From NCBI GenBank assembly GCA_019313905.1, contig JAFDAI010000011.1, positions 1 to 37,001 on the forward strand: a stretch of 37,001 nt of DNA, read 5' to 3'. Both the position numbers and the translations under genes were made by a program. Below are positions 35,091-37,001 of this stretch, piece by piece. A model generated the notes under the pieces. That model saw only the letters and a list, made by a program, of their open reading frames with translations, was not told the origin of the DNA and did not search any database. Position 1 is the stretch's first letter, and every line of letters starts with the position of its first letter. The DNA is from Deltaproteobacteria bacterium (GTDB taxonomy: Bacteria; Desulfobacterota; Syntrophia; Syntrophales; UBA2210).

Positions 35091-36011
35091 TCAGAAAAGT
35101 CCTGCTTTCTTGTCCAGTCTATGTATCCCGGCTGCAATAGCATCTCGAACAGCCTGGATATATTCGTTCGGACTGATACCGCGGTTGATTAGTTCGTCGT
35201 CGCGCGCCTTAAAGCACGGCCGATACTGGTCCATGATATTAACATAGGTGTTTTCTGAGATTCTTTTGGCCAGAAAGTGCATGATTTCCGGGGTGTTGGT
35301 GATATTATTTGGCATCACCAGGTGGCGCACTAAAAGCCCCTTCTTTGCAATGCCCCGGTCATCTAACTCCAAGTCCTCCACCTGTGAATGCATTTCAATA
35401 ATGGCTTTCCGGGCTACTCTACTGTAGTCCGGGGCCTGGCAGAAGCGCTGAGCCCATTTCGCATCCCAGAATTTAAAGTCAGGCATGTAGATATCAAAGA
35501 TTCCATCGAGAAGTTTCAAGGTATCCACCTTATCATATGATCCGGTGTTGTATACCAGGGGTATATTCAAGCCGTGTTCAATAGCAATCGGCAGTGCCTC
35601 CAGGATCTGGGGTACCACGTGGGAAGGGGTCACAAAATTGATATTGTGGCAGCCTTGTTCCGCCAGGGCAAGCATCATGGATGCGATCTGCTGTGGTGAT
35701 ACTTTCACTCCCTGGCGAAGATGACTGATATCATAATTCTGGCAGAAGGAGCACAGCAGATTGCAGGAGCTGAAAAAGATCGTGCCTGAGCCGAAGCGTC
35801 CTACCAGAGGGGCTTCTTCGCCAAAATGAGGTGAGTTGCTGGCGACCTTGGCATAGCGACCTGTTCTGCAAAAGCCGAGTTCGGAGCGGGTGCGGTCAAC
35901 GCCGCACTCCCGCGGACACAAATCACAGTTTCTCAACCGCAACAGAGCCTTATCAATGCGTTCTTGTAATATTCCTCTGTGATGCAGGTCTCTATAAGAA
36001 GGTATCGGCAT
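35091..36011 (-). CDS. PflX-like radical SAM protein
   Basis: This is a radical SAM enzyme related to pyruvate formate-lyase activating enzymes (the PflX group, function unknown). The cluster motif CxxxCxxC is CNLLCSFC at about residues 84-91. N-terminal cysteines in NCDLCPRECG (30, 33, 37) and C49 (GFCRTG) may bind a second cluster or zinc. The remaining sequence shows the TIM-barrel pattern: NINFVTPSHVV, PLVYNTGSYD, DIYMPDFKF and NIMDQYRP. The start is ATG 36011; a TTG one codon earlier is possible. It begins 13 bases after the PEBP gene ends, so the two are probably co-transcribed. Confidence 0.85.
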   Translation of the reverse strand: MPIPSYRDLHHRGILQERIDKALLRLRNCDLCPRECGVDRTRSELGFCRTGRYAKVASNSPHFGEEAPLVGRFGSGTIFFSSCNLLCSFCQNYDISHLRQGVKVSPQQIASMMLALAEQGCHNINFVTPSHVVPQILEALPIAIEHGLNIPLVYNTGSYDKVDTLKLLDGIFDIYMPDFKFWDAKWAQRFCQAPDYSRVARKAIIEMHSQVEDLELDDRGIAKKGLLVRHLVMPNNITNTPEIMHFLAKRISENTYVNIMDQYRPCFKARDDELINRGISPNEYIQAVRDAIAAGIHRLDKKAGLF

Positions 36012-36024
36012 CAATGGAATTCCA

Positions 36025-36573
36025 TTAGCGCTTGTATTTACCCATCAGTACGGTCTGATCCAGGATATGCCCCTCCATGGCCTTGAGCAGCTGTTTTTTT
36101 GAAATGCCGGCAGTCAAATTCAGCGTGCTGTCCAGTGCGTACAACCTGAAATAGTAGCGGTGCGTGCCACCGGGAGGGCAGGGACCACCATAGCCAATCT
36201 TGCGAAAGTCATTGATTCCATGAGTTCCGCCCGGGGCCGGATGCTTTTCGGGAGCTACCTGTTCGGGCAGGCTCGTAACATCAGGCGCAATGTCGTAGTG
36301 TACCCAGTGTACCCAGGTACCTGCGGGTGCATCCGGGTCATCGCAGATCAGGGCAAGGGATTTTGTGTCTTCAGGGATCTGATCCCAGGCAAGAGGTGGT
36401 GATACATTTGCACCATCGCAGGTGTATTTACTCGGGATCATGCCTTCATGGGTAAATGCTACACTGGTTAGATTCATGGTCTTGCCTCCTTCTGCCAGTA
36501 GTGTGGGCGCAGAGAAATTGATTGCCGGCAGACAGAAAGCTGCCAGCCAGATCAGAAAAAATATCCGTTTCAT
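36025..36573 (-). CDS. Secreted YbhB/YbcL-type PEBP protein
   Basis: This is a phosphatidylethanolamine-binding-protein family member (Raf kinase inhibitor-like); the bacterial function is unclear. From ATG 36573 it begins MKRIFFLIWLAAF, a signal peptide with probable cleavage near LLA-EGG, so it is exported. GGGAGG 5 bases before this ATG supports it over ATG 36591. The fold motifs are SPPLAWDQIP, ALICDDPDAPAGTWVHWVHY and YGGPCPPGGTHRYYFRLYALD. It has 182 aa. It lies between the DUF72 and PflX genes on the same strand. Confidence 0.87.
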   Translation of the reverse strand: MKRIFFLIWLAAFCLPAINFSAPTLLAEGGKTMNLTSVAFTHEGMIPSKYTCDGANVSPPLAWDQIPEDTKSLALICDDPDAPAGTWVHWVHYDIAPDVTSLPEQVAPEKHPAPGGTHGINDFRKIGYGGPCPPGGTHRYYFRLYALDSTLNLTAGISKKQLLKAMEGHILDQTVLMGKYKR

Positions 36574-36638
36574 TCTAACCTCCCTATGCATAGCATACTA
36601 ATCATTTTTACTTCATTTATCAACATCAATCCGGGAAT

Positions 36639-37001
36639 TCACAGCTCCTTCAATAGTTCTTTCAGACGCAACGCATTGTGCGGGGCATATGCGCAACAAT
36701 CATTGTCGAAATATACATAGGTTTCTCTGTCCCATTTCCTAATCCTGGCGGCCCAGGATTTCAGCTCTTCTTCTGAATAATTCGATGCATAGAGTTTTTG
36801 CGACCCGTGCAGGCGGATATAGATGAAATCCGATGTGATAGCTTCAAGATACGGATACCGGCCAGACGTATCAGAGATACACCAGGCAATGTTGTGCTTT
36901 TTAAGACAAGCCAGCACCTGTGCGTCTGTCCAGCTTATATGCCTGGCCTCAAGTGTGTAGCGGTAATCCGGAGAGAGATGCGTACAGAATGATTCCCATA
37001 C
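36639..37001 (-). CDS. C-terminal part of a DUF72 protein (5' end outside the window)
   Basis: The reading frame is open from the right edge (37001) to the stop at 36639-36641, 120 codons. It reads DYRYTLEARHISW, CISDTSGRYPYLEAITSDFIYIRLHG (two family blocks) and YVYFDNDCCAYAPHNALRLKEL, all typical of the C-terminal half of DUF72, a TIM-barrel-like family of unknown function. The N-terminal part is cut by the window edge, so the gene is incomplete only because of the window. Confidence 0.85.
   Translation of the reverse strand, partial: VWESFCTHLSPDYRYTLEARHISWTDAQVLACLKKHNIAWCISDTSGRYPYLEAITSDFIYIRLHGSQKLYASNYSEEELKSWAARIRKWDRETYVYFDNDCCAYAPHNALRLKELLKEL

Overview
The window looks like a chromosomal segment of a diderm, Gram-negative bacterium, most likely an anaerobic Deltaproteobacterium (Desulfobacterota, perhaps a syntroph or sulfate-reducer relative). 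The basis is the outer-membrane gene set (an Mla/MCE lipid transporter, LptF/LptG, LpxH), a PilS/PilR-like two-component pair, a PflX-type radical SAM protein, an FmdB protein, a Cys-rich mini sigma-region-4 protein and an archaeal-type AhcY next to a divergent MetK. This placement is inference; no rRNA is present.

Layout. 1-112: right end of an insertion sequence (transposase C-terminus and probable terminal repeat). 129-8348 (+): a tight operon of alanine racemase with a large unknown C-terminal domain, two tandem D-Ala-D-Ala-ligase-like genes with altered active sites, mlaE, mlaF, mlaD and a secreted DUF4384 protein. 8381-9306 (+): a small HExxH protein behind a promoter with paired direct repeats, then an FmdB zinc ribbon. 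9379-10902 (-): DUF4301 protein. 11220-14300 (+): PilS-like kinase and NtrC-class regulator. 14411-17465 (+): ribosomal protein S1, SppA peptidase and an HU/IHF protein. 17542-17817 (-): Cys-rich sigma-region-4 protein. 17902-22735 (+): structured leader, panC, panD, a DUF502 membrane protein, divergent metK, ahcY. 22765-24998 (-): lptF-lptG, with heptamer repeats on both sides. 25234-29889 (+): PHP phosphoesterase, lpxH, a 7TM-GAF histidine kinase and a receiver-adenylate cyclase. 29978-30054: initiator tRNA-fMet with a strong terminator. 30102-31481: a long intergenic region with palindrome and promoter, a 68-aa membrane microprotein and a YbaK-type deacylase. 31733-37001 (-): a membrane-embedded spermidine-synthase-like protein, a membrane-anchored or exported PCMT methyltransferase, a PflX-like radical SAM protein, a secreted PEBP protein and a truncated DUF72 protein.

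How it fits together. Most genes serve the cell envelope: D-alanine supply and ligation, phospholipid transport, LPS export and lipid A synthesis. Coenzyme A precursor synthesis (panC, panD) and the SAM cycle (metK, ahcY) follow one another. Two separate two-component systems end in different outputs, a sigma-54 activator and a cAMP-producing cyclase. The most unusual features are the alr-extension/atypical double-ddl operon, the Cys-rich sigma-region-4 protein, the leader ahead of panC, the divergent MetK and the PCMT/SpeE-like methyltransferase pair.
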